A stretch of DNA of 64,000 nucleotides from Anas platyrhynchos (taxonomy: Eukaryota > Chordata > Aves > Anseriformes > Anatidae), in contig NC_092604.1 of NCBI RefSeq assembly GCF_047663525.1, positions 10,370,001-10,434,000 on the forward strand. Direction: 5' to 3'. The translations under genes were made by a program, and so were the position numbers. Position 1 is the stretch's first letter; each line of letters begins with the position of its first letter. Below are positions 1 through 14,300 of the stretch, one piece after another. The notes beneath the pieces were generated by a model, which saw only the letters and a program-made list of their open reading frames with translations, searched no databases and was not told where the DNA came from.

Positions 1-272
1 TGCACGGCGGCTCGCCCCACCTGCCACAAACAGAGACGGTGAGATGCTCTGCACCCCCTTTTCCCTCCCATCCCTTCTTTTGCCCCAAAACATCACCTGG
101 AGCACAGTCCCATCCTCTGACAGTGACATCCCTGGGCTCGGTGTGAGCAAGGTCCCATCCTTCAGCCAGCGGGACCCCCGGGGGTCGACCCCTGGGGCCG
201 GGCAGCGCAGTGTCACCTCCTGGTTGACGATGGCAGAGACGTTCTCCTCCTCGCCCGGGGCAGTGGGTGGCA
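1..272 (-). CDS. HMCN2: HMCN2 exons 41-42: Ig domain 19, cut by the window edge
   Basis: Exon 41 (97-272) has [14 protein letters not shown], the core Trp in [10 protein letters not shown] and the strand GTVLQ. Exon 42 starts at base 20 with VGRAAV and runs off the window, so the second cysteine of the domain is not seen. Confidence 0.87.
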
Positions 273-3200
273 CTGGAAACAAACAGGGCAACGCCACCCC
301 CAAACCCCTCTTCCCATAGCTGACCCCACAGCCCCCGAGGCTGGGGAGAGGGCAGGGAGCAGCCCCCAGAAGGGGCTGGGGACACTTGGGGACACTTACA
401 GCGCACCTCGACGGTGGCCTCGCGCCTGTCCTCGCCCACGGCGCTGCTGGCCACGCACGTGTACGTCCCCGAGTCCAGGAGGCGAGGGGTGGGCAGGGAC
501 AGCATGCGCCCACCGGACAGGATCTGTGCCCCCGGGGAAGGAAAGAGCCCAGGTGAGCGTGAAACCAGAGAGAAACCTCGCTGGGTTGCAAGCAGTAACC
601 AGGACGGGTGGGCACAATCCTGCCTCAAGCCTGTCCTTGTCACATGGTGGGGACCCCCTGGCTCTTCCAAGTGGCGGGGAGCAGGGCTGAGCAGGTCCGT
701 GTTCCCATGCACCAAATGCAGGGGTAAATTTGGGCAACACCACGTCTGCTCAGCTCCAGCAATTGTTTGGTTTTATTTTTGGAAAAGCCAGAACAAGGAA
801 CCAGAGCGTCCTTCTAGAAGGATGTCCCCAGGGAGACCCCCCTGTGGTAGTCACCTCACCTGCGGGCCACCCGCCACCTCCTCGGGCACGGGGTTGCCGT
901 CCTTGAGCCAGAGCAGCACCGGGGCAGGGCTCCCGGTGGCATCGCACCGCAGCGTCACCGCCTCGCTCGTCACCGCCACGACGGGGCTGGGGCCGGCCGT
1001 GATCCGTGGGGGCACTGGGGGAGGGCAGGGGGGGCACAGCAATGTCACCAGCAGCACCAGGGGGCCGAGATGGGGATGGATGAGGTGGGGACACCAAAAT
1101 TTGGACCAGGCAATGCCCATCTGTAGGGCCATGACCTTTGGGGACATTACCAGGGATGGATGTGGGGTAATGGCAAATGGGGCAGACGAAGGGGTCTCTG
1201 CTAAACCCATCTCTCAGGGATGTGCCCCCATACATGCACGGGGGGTCCTGGGGGAGCACCCTGCCCTCTCACAGCCTCTGTCCTCCCCCTGCACCCCACG
1301 GACTCACCGGTCACCCGCAGGCTGTACCCAAGCTCGGTGTCCCCGGCGGCGTTGGAGGCCACGCAGCGGTAGCTGTCGGCATCAGAAAGGTGGGCACGGG
1401 GGATCTCCAGGCGCTTCCCATCCCTGGACAGGATCCGGCCCGGGGTGGTCACAAGCTGCTCGTTCCCCTTGTACCAGGAGATGTCTACAGGGAAGGAGGG
1501 GGATGAAATACAAGGAGCATGGAGACGCACACCGGGGACACCCCCAGGGAAGCTCGAGGGAGGGGACAGGCTCACCGGGAGCTGGCACCCCTGTGGCCAG
1601 GCACTCCAGGGACGCCGTGCTGTTCTCCAGGACAGCCAGGTCCACCTCGCTGGGCTCGATGTTCGGAGGCACTGCAACCCAAGCATGCGTGGCATCAGCT
1701 CTGCGCAGCCCAAAACCCAAACCGGCTGCACGGCACGCACCAGTCCCCATTCTGGGAGGGAACCACAGCACTGCACGGTGCCACCGCTGCCCTCCAAGTC
1801 AGTGACAAGATTTTTTTTCTCTGCACCCTGCCTGGTTTCTCACCCAGCACCTTCAGCATCACGTCCTGCTCGTCCTCCCCTGCGGGGTTGGCTGCGACAC
1901 AGGTGTAGACACCTTCATCGGTCAGGTCAGCCTTCTCGATCTAGAGGGAGGAGGGAGGGTTCCCGGCTAGCTTTGGTCACCTGTAACCCCCCCTCCTCAG
2001 CTCCTGCAGCCCCAGGGCACACAACCCTGCCCTGCACACCCCCCCAGCCCCATCACGCCCCCCCAACCTGGAAGATGCTGCCCGTGGCTGGCAGCGGGAC
2101 CCCGTCCTTCCTCCAGCTGAGCCGTGGGGGCGGCGTGCCCGTGGCCTGGCACCGGAGCGTCACCGGCTGGCGAAGGGCCACGGTGACGGCATCCCCCTCT
2201 GCGATGCTGACTGAGGGGTGTGCTGGCCAGAGGGGAAACAAGGCTGGGGGAAAGCCCTTGGCCAGCCGTGCCCACCCTGATGTGTGGGATGGAGAGCGGG
2301 TCTCCCCCAGGTGCTGCTGCGCTCACCTTGCACCAAAACCCACACCTGAACCTGGGCCCCCCCAGCCCGGCTGCTGCCCTGGCAGATATAGAGCCCTTGG
2401 TGTGCGAGCCCCACGCGGGCAATCAGCAGGGTCCCACTGTCCTCAGACACCACCACGCCATCCGCTGCACCTAGCGGGAGTCCATCCTTCAGCCACCTGC
2501 AAGGAGCAGGGCGGGCGGTGAGGTTTTGGGGTGTCCCGCCACCACCCACCCTGGTTTGCGCACCGGGAGCATGGGGGTGCTGCACCCACAGCACCCCAGG
2601 GATGAGGAATAGGAATTGATGCCTCCCATCCTGAAGGACACCCTCAGCCAGGGGTCCCCATTACCCATATGGAGTCCCCATCCCGCTTCTCTGCTGCATC
2701 TTCACATGTCAGGCTCTGGGGTGCTCCCAGGGAGCTGTGCAGCCCCCTAAGGCAGAGCAGGGGGACGTGGGCAGGACCCCCATCCTGTCCTACAGTGCTC
2801 ACCGGATCCGGGGCACGGGGACACCGCTGGCACGGCAGCGAATGCGCAGGGAGTCGTTGGCGACGGCAGTCAGGTGGCTTTCCCCATCGCCGATCAGCAA
2901 TTTGGGGGGAGCTGGGGAAAAAGGGAAAAGGGGACAGCCGGCTGGGAGCAGCCCTGGGAACCTGGCACTGGAGCAGCCAGGAGCTCGGAGAGCACAGGAC
3001 CCCAGCAGTAAACCAAAACCCACAGCTGCGTGGAGCCAAATTTCACACACACTTCTCCGATCCCAGAGGAGCTGCAGGTTTCAGCCACCTCCTTCCTGCC
3101 ACCATAAATCCCCGCTCCCTGCTGCAACCCCGCAGCCCCCTTACCCTGCACGAGCAGCGTGTGCCGCACCACGCTCTCTCCCGTGGGGCTGCTGGCCAGG

Positions 3201-6200
3201 CAGGTGTAGGACCCCCCTGAGCTCTCCGACACCCTCTGGACCCGGAGCAGCGTGCCGCCCGCAAGGAGCAGCACCCCGGCACCCTGGGGAAGGGGCTGCC
3301 CGTCCTTCTGCCAGCTCAGGGTGGGCAGGGGGTTGCCGCTGGCCAAGCAGGGCAGCTCCACGGGCTGGCCCACTGCTGCCTCCACCACGCGGCCCTCGCT
3401 GGAGATCGTCGGTGGCACTGTAGGGACAGAGAAATGGGGGGAGAGCGAGTGCAGAGAGCCCGAGCTGAGTGGCACATTCACAACCTTATTGCACTGACAG
3501 CTGAGCGCAGCCACCCCAAGCTGATGGAGAGGAGATGGACAGGGGAGAGACCCCTCGGAAAGCCCCCAAACCAGGGATGCTTCCCAGCCTCCTCCAAGTC
3601 CTGGCACCGGGTGCCTTACCATAAACCTCGAGCCTCACGGTCCTGTGCGCCGTGCCCGCGGGGTTGGTGGCCAGGCAGACGTACAGCCCCGCGTCCGCCT
3701 CCTGCGCCCCGCTCACCCGCAGCGCCCGGCCCCCCCTCACGTAGGTGGTCCTGGTCCCCGAGGGGAGTGGGCGCCGGCCCCTGAACCAGGAGATGGTGGG
3801 GGCCGGGGAGCCCTGCACCTCGCAGGGCAGCTGGCCAGAGCCATTCAGCAGCACCACCACCTCCACCAGCTCCTCGGCGCCCAGGATGGAAGGGGGAGCT
3901 GGTGGAGAGAGGGGCATGGAGGTGGGGGAGATGCTCGCCACTCCCCAAATTGAGCTGCCTGGGTGGGTGAGGGTTCAGGGGGATTGAAAGGGAATTGGGT
4001 GGAGGGCAGCCGGGGACTCACTGTGCACGTGGAGCTGGAAGATTTTGCTGTGCTGGCCGGCAGGGTTGGTGGCCAGGCACTGGTAGGTGCCCTGGTGCTG
4101 GGGCTGGCTGCTTGGGATCCTCAGCACCTGCTCCTCCTCCAGCAGCTCGAGGTGAGGGTCCAGAGCTGGGAGAGGCCTCGGGGGACAGAAAGGTGCACGC
4201 GTGACTCGGAGCCAAGCACGGGCAAGGGACAGAGCCCAGGGCAGGGAGCGATGGCACCTGCTTTTGGAGGGGTTTTCCATGCTGGTAATGTGCTGGTTTT
4301 GTCCCAGCAGGGAGGAAGCAAGGGCTGGGGAAAGGTTTTCCCAAAAACCATCCCTGAAAACCTCTTTTTGGCCCAGAGTTTTGGAGAAGGGGACATCTCT
4401 GTGTCCAACACATCGTGCTCCCCTGTCACATGCCCCCTGTTGCTGTCTCCTTGACAGGACCACCACCCTCACCCCTCCAGCACGTCCCAGCACCCCCCCC
4501 CGCAGCCACTTACTGCCCATCCTTCATCCAACGCACCCGGGGTGGGGGCACCCCCCTGCTCCGACACTCCAGCAGCACCTCGGAGCCCTCCGGTACGGAG
4601 ACGTTGTGAGGCCACTGGGACCCAGACATGCTCGGGGGCACTGAGGGCAGAGGAGGTGTGAGCAGGGGTACAAGGAGCATCCCAAATTTGCCACCCTCCT
4701 GACATCCCCATGCTGATCCAGGATAACAAGCTCAGCATTCCCAAAATTGCACGCTGGATGGGCCCCAAGGGACCGCCCTGCCCCCAGCCAGCTGGCTGCA
4801 AGGGACCTCCCCCAGCCCACCGCAGCCCACCCCAGGGTCACCATCGCTGGGTACAGGGGACGGGGACCAAGTCACCCAGCACGAGCAGGGCGAAGTGTCT
4901 GCGCGCCTCTCCCGCCCTGCTGCGGGCTGTGCAGCTGTAGGTGCCCGTGTCCTCGCTGCGGACCGCGGCGAAGCGCAGCGTCTGTCCCCTGCGGAGCAGG
5001 AGGGGACCCCCAGCTCCATCCACCTGCAGGAAAAGAGGGAGGAGAGGGGGTGTCAGGGGGAGCCAGCAGCACCCCTATCATGGGGTGGGGGTGTATGCCA
5101 CCACCCCCTTTCCCTGTGGCTCACCGGGTGCCCGTCCTTGTGCCAGGTGATGGAGGGGACGGGGGTGCCGGAGACGTTGCAATGCAGCTCCAGGGGCTGG
5201 CCGGCCACCACCGACACGTTCTCCCAGCCACTGCCCATCATCTCCGGGGGGCCTGGGGGGAGGTGAGAGCCGTGACAAGGCACGGTGGCATCTGGCTGCC
5301 TCGTTTCTCCCCAGACAGCACACAGACCCGATGCAGCAGCTTTGCCCTGCTGCCCATCCCCACCACCCCCACAGCTCGCCCCATTTGGGGAGCATCTCGC
5401 ATGGGGCAGGAGCCCCCTTCCCTCTGGCCGTACCGTGCACCACCAGCATGGTCGTGAGGCTGACGGAGCCCACGTCGTTGGCTGCCAGGCAGGTGTAGTC
5501 CCCGCTGTGGCTGGGCTGCAGGGCGTGGATGAAAAGCGAGCCCCCATCCAGCAGCTCAGCACCTGGCACAGCGTCCTGCACCTCCACCGCGTCCTTCCAC
5601 CAGAGGATGGATGGCGTGGGGGTCCCTGCGTGGGTGCATGGAGGTGGGGAAAGTGTTCAGGCAGGCGATGGGTGCCCCATCTCCCACCTGTGCCAGGCAA
5701 TGTGCGGGCTGCCTGGGGAAATCAGTGGTGCCCCACGGCTCCTGCACCATCCCCACCTTGTGCTACCCAAGAGCCGGGTGCCAGGAGCTGGGCTGAGCCC
5801 AGAGATCGAAGGACAGGGGCATAGCAGTGAGGAAGGAGCAAGGATGGGTTAAGTGGAGATTCCCAAAGCCAGACAAACGAGGACACCCAGCCCTTGGGTG
5901 AACACCAGCTTGCACGGAGCCCTTACCCTTGACCGGACAGGTTATGGTGACGTTCTCGTGAAGAACCTTCTCCAGCAGGACCTCTGCACCATCCCCCAGG
6001 TACGGAGGCTCTGGGGGGTGGAACGACCCCGATGCTGGGTGAGCAGACACCCAGCCCAGCCCTCCCCACCCCATCCCGTGGTCCCAGCACTCACCCAGCA
6101 CTTGCACAACCATCTCCACGGCGTCCTGCCCCACGCTGCTGCTGGCGATGCAGCGGTAGCGTCCCGCATCGGAGAGCTGCACGGCCCCGATGGTCATAGC

Positions 6201-8318
6201 CCCGTGGGGCCCCCCCAGGGCTCCCCGCTCGCCCTCCCGCAGCGGGCGGCCGTCTTTGGACCAGCTCAGGCTGGGGACGGGGTCCCCGTGGGCCACGCAC
6301 GGCAGCTCCAGCCGCTCTCCCACCAGCGCCCGCAGCACCTCGGGGCCACGCTGGATTCGTGGCGGGACTGGGACAGAGAGATAAGAGAAAAAAGTGGCAT
6401 GGAGGGGTGGCACAGAGCTGTGTTTACAACTCACAGCTCCCCATGGTGTTGCAGAAGCATGCCACGTGCCATGGGCTCGGCAGGACGTACCTTGGACTCG
6501 CAGGCTGTAGCGCACCGAGGCGTTCCCCACGGCGTTGGTGGCCGTGCAGGTGTAGAGGCCGCTGTCTGCCTCCTGGGGCTCGGCCAGCCGGAGCGACCCT
6601 GACGGGAGGACGGTGTACCTTGGGGCGCAGAGGGAACAGAGAAACCGGCTGGGAGGAGCAGCCGTGCTGCCCTTTTTATCTGGCTTCACCCTGGGCAGGA
6701 GCTAGGGGCTGACAGCTCACCACGAGGCAGCCACGGGAAGGTCCCCAGGGCCACAGGGGAAAAAAATAAGCTTTGCTCTGCACCCGTGCAAGGCTGCAGC
6801 GTGAACCACCAGTGTGGGGGACAGGGTCACCACGGAAGGTGCCGGGGGTCCCCATGGAGCTCGGCCCCTGCAGCTGGAGCTGGCCGTGCTCTCGCGCCCA
6901 GCACCATCTGCGCCGTGCAGACATAACATCATCGCAGCCCACGGCCGCCCGTTCCGCCCCATAAATCACTCGGCCGTGGGGAGCAGCACAGGGCCACGGG
7001 GAGCAGCCATAGGGAACGGGATCAAGAACGCCAAAGCAACACGGTCCCTCGAGAGGCGTGAAAACAAGCTGCCTTCCCCACCAGCCACAGCAAGCCTCGG
7101 GTGGAAGGAAGGAAGCCACGAACGGAGATTGGGGTCCGCAGTGTGGGACGCCCCTTCCAGCACGCCGCTAACAACGTGCTAAGCAGATCTTGCTCCATCA
7201 GGGAAGAGCAAGACACTCAATAATCAAACACCCAGGCACTTTGCAGTTTTCATCTCCCATTGTATGGCTTTGGTGGTCCCATCACTGCCACCAGCCCCAC
7301 GGGGACAACTCTGCCTCCCTCCCCATCCCATCCGCGTGCTTCAGCATCCCCGCTGCCCCGTCCCCGGGGAGCAGCAACGTGCTGAGGGGCAGATCCTGCG
7401 CTGTGAACATCAGCACGTAGCTGTCTGCTGAAGCTGAGGCTGAGCAGATACGGGCCCGAGCCACGGAGCTGCAAGCCAGCCGCTCGCTTCGCTCCAGTAG
7501 ACAAATTCAGACCAGCTGCGAAACTGGGAGCAGAACCCAGCGTGAAGGCGCGTGGGAGCGAGGGGGTGGTGGGAGAGCGGCTGCCCTGGCCAGCAGCCAC
7601 CGCGAGCTCTCTTTGAGGAGCAGCAGCGAGTGCTCAGAGCACCAGGGCAGGATCCAACCCCCAATAACCCCAGGAGTGCTCCCCAGGGAGCAAGCAGAGC
7701 CGGTACCTCGAGGAGGAGAGAGGCAGCGGCCGGGACTCGCGGCTCCACGCCACCAGGGGAAGGGGAGAGCCCTGCGCCTCGCAGGGCAGCGTGGCCTCCT
7801 GCCCACGCACCGCCAGGATGGGCACAGGGGCTGATATCCCCCGTGATCCGTTCACGCTGATCCTGGGCTTGGCTGGATGGAGAGAGAAAACAAAGCTGGT
7901 GCAGGAACGCTCCACGCACCCCACAACCCTCAACGCTGTTTTCCCCATCCCCAAAACCCATCCTCCACGTGGCTCGGGCAGCCCAAAGACAACAGGGAAA
8001 CCAGGAGCAACCACAGCCTGTGGCTGCCCTCCCTCTGGAGAGGGTTTACCAGGAGCTGGTCCCGGTGCGGGGCACTCACTGCTGATGGAGAGCTGCACCT
8101 GCCGGCTGGAGAAGCCTGCCACGCTGGCGGCCGTGCAGAAATAGGTGCCGGCATCCCCCGGGGAGGGTGACGGGATCAGGAGGGTCCCGTTGGGGTTGAG
8201 GTGGTAGCGTGGGCTCGGTGAGATGGGCTCCGTGCCCTGATGAGGGGAGGAAGAAGGCAGAGACTTTGCCATGAGCTAGCAAGGCCAAGGGCAAAAAATA
8301 AAATCAATAAAATCATAA

Positions 8319-8361
<43 letters not shown>

Positions 8362-11300
8362 GGCTCTGGGTCCATCAGAGCGAACTGTCTTGCTGGTTCC
8401 AGCTTCCAGGGGTGCTCAGTGCCACCTCCCCACAGCGCACCGGTGGGCAATGTCCTCTCCACACACCACCCAGCACCCAAGGGTGCCCCTGGCAGCAGGA
8501 CGCCAGCCTGCTCCTGCACAGAGCCACCCTCCCAAGCCCCCCACCCGCTGGGGACACTTCTACCTTGGTCCAGGTAACTGTGGGGGTGGGCACGCCGGTG
8601 GCATCGCACCGCAGGGTGACGGCCGCTCCCTCGGTGGCAGCGACCAGGGCAGGACCAGGCTCGATGCTGGGAGGAACTGGGGACAGAGAGGAGAACCTCA
8701 CCCTGCTGGACATGGCCACAGGGAGCGAGGCTTTGACTCACAGCTTGCCAGCACCCCCAGCAAACCCCCATCCTGTCCCCAAGCCCCTCCAGCACCGTCC
8801 CCTCTCTCTGCGCAATCACCGCTGTACACAGGGGCTGCATCTCCGAAAGCTCACGTTTCCCCAAAAGCTCACGTTCTTCCTCAAAAGCTCAGCCTCCCAG
8901 GCTAGATTTGCCTAAACCTCACCCTGCTGCAGCTGACAGCTCCTGATGAAGCCCCTGCTCTCGTACCCAAAACATTTGGCACCTGACCCCAGCTGGGGAC
9001 CAGCCCCAAGCACCCTGCACGTCCCGGCTGGGCACGGGGCTCCACCAGCGCGGGTCAGCAGCCCAGCAGGCAGGATGGATGCTTCACTGCACGTGTCCAG
9101 AGTTGAATTTCATGTGTCCTGGCTGGCCAGCACTCACAGATGTTCTCTGAGGCTGCTTTGTAGCCGCACCGCGCTGCCCTGGGGACCGTTCCTTACGCAC
9201 AGATCTGGCTTCAGAGTTTTCCTGCCCTAACATGCTGCAGCAGCTCTTCCAGAGCGGTGGAAAAGCCTCGCTCCAGCCAGACATCCACAGCTCCTTCCCA
9301 CTCAGGTCACACAGAGCTGGCAGCAGAGGCCAGGGGACAGCACCCACCCCGGCCACCCCGCGGGGACACCCGGCCTCTCACCGTGGACCACCAGGGCCAC
9401 CTCCTGCCGCTGCGAGCCGAGGGCGTTGGTGGCCACGCAGGTGTAGGTCCCCGTGTCCCCCCGCGATGCCTGGCCCACGTGCAGGCTGCCGTCAGGCTGG
9501 GTGGAGAAGCGGCCACTCGGGGCTACCTGGACAGGGCAGAGACAGGGAAGTGGAAGGGATAGAGAGGGGCAAACATCCCCTTGCCATGCTGCCTTTGGGG
9601 CATACCCAAAAATCCCATCCTTGGGTAGCACGAGCACCCTGATGGTGCGCCCTTCCCAACCCAAATGCTCCCCCAGCATCTCCCACCGGCAGCTTTGGGC
9701 ATGGATGTGCACCCACGAGTCCTCCATTCCCACAGAGCCCCCACTGACCCCACAAAGCCCCCCCTGTCCCCACGACCCTCACCGGCTGCCCGTCCTTCAG
9801 CCAGAGGCGGGCAGGCAGCGGCCGCCCGGCCAGGATGACGCACGGCAGCCACAGGGGTTGCCCTGCCAGCACACGGACCACGGCGGGTGCCAGAGCTATT
9901 GCTGGGGCTGGGAGAGAGAGAGGGGAACAGGAAAAGTGATATTAATTGGAGATAAATTAGCGAGGAACACGGGGGAGAATTAATGTCCTGCTTTAAAAAT
10001 TAACCCAGACGTCTGCCAGACCTGCTGGGGACGGGCAGAAGAGCCCAGAACGGGAATGTGCGGCTGACTCAGGCTCCCCATGGCACGGGGTCTTTTCTCC
10101 CCCTCCCAAGCCACCCAGGATGATGATTTTTTGATTTTCTGCATTAAGAGCATTATATTCATTCCACGGAGCAGTCCAACAGCCTGCCCAGTGACACCCG
10201 GATAGCCTCAGCCCCCCGCTGCCACCACCAAAAAGCTGCTTGAGGCTTGGGGTGGCCGTAAGCCCTTGCACTGCCTCTCCTCCGAGGTCCAGAGCTTGGC
10301 TCAGCACAAGCCTGCTCCAACATTCAGCGCCCCCAGGAGTTTGGGGGTGTTTGTCTATGGGTCTGAGCGCACACCAGTGTTTTTGGGCAGAGGTGGATGA
10401 GTGTTCCTGAACCCGTGCTGGGGAGGGATTCAGCGGATGGCTCTGCCCAAGTGGCTTCAGCCCACCTCGAGCCTCACGAGGACCCACGCACCAACAAAAC
10501 CACAGAAAACCAAACCTTGTCCAGTGACCGTCAGCTTCACCTCTGCTCGGATTTTCCCAAAATCGTTCTGGGCTTCACAGACATAGACAGCTTGGTCATC
10601 CAGCGAGGCTCCTGGAGCACCGAGGGGGAGCACACGGAGGTGCTGTGTGAGCGCACACCCAGGCAGGACGCCTGCACGCCCTCTCCATCACTCGGCACAC
10701 ACTCAGCGCTCACCATCGATGAGGAGCTCAGCCCCAGGCAGCCCGTGCTGCTGCACCACGGGCTTCCCATCCTGCCGGGACCAAGCCACCTGCAGTGGCA
10801 GCGAGCCCTCGGCACGGCACGGCAGGGTCACGCTGTCCCCGATCTCGACCTCCAGGTCCCCCAGGGGCTCGGGGAAGTGTGGGGCAGCTGCAGGAGAGAG
10901 CAGTGGGAAGGGGCTCGGGCAGGGCCACGCAACAGCACCCACAGGGGTCTCTGCCCACACCCCGAGCCACTTCCCTCCTGCCAACCCCAAAGCCCCGGGC
11001 ACTCACAGCCCACATCCAGCACCGTGCTGGCAGAAGCATCACCGGCCTCGCCGTGAGCCTGGCACGTGTACGGCCCCGCATCCTCCTCCTGCACCGCCTG
11101 CAGCCGCAGCACACCGCGCTGGCTGCCCGCCGGGAACGCCGCCACCTCCTGCTCGCCTGCCCCAAAACGTCCCCATCAGCACCCCAAGGACCCCATGCGT
11201 GATGTCCCCAGGGGCAGGCGGGGGTCCCGGTGCAGGGATGGGGCTTGCTGTCTGTGAGCGTCCTGGCCCGGCTTCACCTTTGTGCCACGCGATTTGGGGA

Positions 11301-14300
11301 GGGGGCACCCCCGAGACCCAGCACTCCAGGGTTACGTCTTCTCCCACCAGCGCCTTGACGCCTGGTGTCACGGCCAGGATGGCAGGAGGCTCTGTGCCAC
11401 GGGGAGAGAAACATCTGCAGGTTACCCCTGCAACACTCCTTGTGCCTTAATTAACTCCTTGTGCCTTAAAAAACCCGAAGAGAACAGCGGAGACCCCAGA
11501 GCCCCTCCACCACCACCCTCCTTTTGGACAGTCCTGCCCACAGCTTGCACAAGCAGCTCCCAGCACTGCAGGAAAGAAAAAACCCCGTGCACAGCTGGGA
11601 TCCCCCTCCCGGGGTGCCGGTACCGATGTACTCCAGGCTGATGGCTTGCTCGTCCTGCCCCAGCAGGCTGTTGGCGGAGCAGCTGTAATTCCCCGCGTCC
11701 TCCGGGACCGCAGCCCTGATGTGCAGGGTGCCCTGAGAGTCCATGAAAACCCTGCAGGGGGTGGGAAAAGAGGGGAAATGGTGGGAAAAGAGGGGAAACC
11801 GAGCTCTGAAAAATGGAGCTGATGAGAAATATGGTGAAATTAGTGATGGGGCTTGGAGCCACCCTGCAGACGGGATGGGTTTGCCGAGCACTGGGTTGAT
11901 GAGGTTTGGGACTCAAAGCCATCTGCGTCAGCCCCCACAGGAGGGAATATTGCTTGGAACCAAGGAGAAGCATCGAGGGTTGAGCATTTTCATCCCCAAA
12001 GTGAAAAAAAAACCTTCCCCAAGCCCACTTCACAGCCTGATGTAGGGTGGGGAGGGGGAACCCAAAAGCAGAAGAAATTAAGGTACAAAGCCCATTTGGA
12101 GACTTGGGCGCACAGCGAGCTCAGAGAGCTCCTCCCCACCTCGAGTTCCCCTTGCTGGGGTCTGTGCCTGGATAAAGCAGGATGGCTTTGAAAAACACAC
12201 ATGAAACGTGTCACTGTCACCTCTGGTCCTGCTCCAGCACCCAGCCCCGGCGCTTCCAGGTGACGCGTGGCTGGGGGTAGCCCCCGGCCGTGCAGTTCAG
12301 CCGCAGCTCCTGGCCCCTGCCGAAACGCTGGGGGCTTGCATCGACCTCCACCCACGGCGCCTCTGCATGGGGAGGGGATAAAAAGACCACGAGCAGCACA
12401 TCACCCCGTGGCACCACCCACTCCCGGGGTGACAAATCCCCCCCGGTGTGGGGCAGAGCCTACCCTGGATGAAGAGCCAGACGGAGGCGGTGGCGGTGCC
12501 GTGGGCGCTGCGGGCGATGCACTCGTAGGGGCCCGCGTCCCCCGGCTGCACGCGGCTGATCTCCAGCGAGTGGTTCTGCAGCAGCCTGGCCCTGCCGCCC
12601 TCCTGAAGGGCCACCCTCCCGTCCCAGCTCCACGTCAGGTTGTAGGGCACGGCGCTCAGCACGGGGCAGGACAGCACCACGTCGTGGCCCGGCGAAGCCG
12701 TGATGTTGCCCGGAGCCTGGAGACGCGGCGGTGGCTCTGCAAAGGCAGCGTGCTGGGCTGGAAGGAGCCTGAACCTGGGGACCCCCGGGGACCAGAGCTC
12801 GGCAGGAGCTGCACCCACCTGAGACGGAGATGTAGGCTCGAGCCCGTGCCACCCCAACCTTGTTCGTGGCCGTGCACTCATAGAACCCTTCGTCGCTCTT
12901 GGATGCCGCGGGGATCAGCCAGCTGACGTTCCCTGAACCTCTATGAAAAAGAAACCACAGGATCAGCCCCATTCCAGGCACCGGAGCTGGGAATGCCATG
13001 CCCACAGCTGCTCCAAATTCCTTGGGATTTCTCCTGGGCATCACACGGACACATCCCTCGGGATTCTCCACGACTCCCTCAGGATGCTCACAGCCAGCAG
13101 TGCCCAGGGTGGCGCACAGCATCCCTCCACCAGCATCATCAGGGGGTTGTGCTGCCTCCGTGTGAGTGCAGCAGGGAGCAAACTGGGCCAAACTGGAGAC
13201 CAACCTGAATTTTTTCTCCTCCCCAAGCTTGGCCCCAGCCCGGCTGAGCTGCATGCGGAAGGGCAGCTCGCTGTGCGCCCAGCAGGAGACCCACTGCGGC
13301 TCGCAGCGGTAAGCCCGGATCCTGCTGGAGATGTTCACCTGGGGCAGGCCTGGAAGTAGTTGGGGACACACACAGACATGTAACGCTCCTTGGGAGACAC
13401 CAGGAAAGGCAGATTTAAAATACCAAGGCGGAAAGCAAAGCAGAAGGGTGCTGGAAAGGAGCCTTTGAGCTCCCTGGAGAAGCGGTGCTGAGCAGGGACC
13501 GCTCACCGGGGACCACGCTGGTGTAGGTGACGCTGGAGAGGCGGTGCAGGGGGTGGCCCTGGGCGTCCTCGCCCTTCACCTTCAGCAGAAAGTCCCCAGG
13601 GGGGGCACGGAGAGGCGAGCCCACCCAGAGCTGCCCCGAGGAGGCGTTGGAGAGGGGCCGCAGGGGCAGCGAGAGGAGGGCACGGCCGGAGCTGTTGAAG
13701 AGCTCGATCTCCCGCAGACGTCCTGGGGGCTCCAGGCCGCTGCAGTTCACCACCACGGAGACGGGCAGGCCTGGGAGAAAAGCAAAATTTAGACGTGTTC
13801 CCAGCTGCAGGAGGCAGAGTGCACATCGTGGCAAGCGCCAGCCTCACCTTGCAGCGGCCGCTCCCCGGGCTGGATGCTGTCGGGGTCCGGCTGGGTGGAG
13901 AAGCTGGCTTGGAAATTGATGCTGCTGACGCCCGTGATCCTCACCGAGTGGCGGCCGCTGCTCTGGGTCTGCAAGCAGGACGAGGGGCACTTGCCGAGGG
14001 CAGAAGGGGAAGGAAAAGGGCAGCAGCCAGCCCCTTGCACCCGCTCAGGCAGCTCAGTGCCCATCAGGAGAGCCCCGAGCACGGGAGAGGGGCAGGGGCT
14101 CCGTGCGCTCCTTTATTTTTTTTTGGGGTGTCCCACCTGGAGGGGACGACGCACAGGACCTGGCACCAGCCTACCTTGACCTGCCACATCCCTGGCTCGT
14201 GGGGCTGCACCGCCACCACCACGGCCGAGTCGGGGATGCTGAGCAGCTCCTTCAGGTCGCGGCCCTTCTCCAGCACCTTCCCTGCAAGGAGAAGCAAAGC

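Noticed and set aside
414..1805. A 463-codon plus-strand open frame
   Set aside because: It is antisense across four HMCN2 Ig exons, with the same compositional cause and no recognisable fold.
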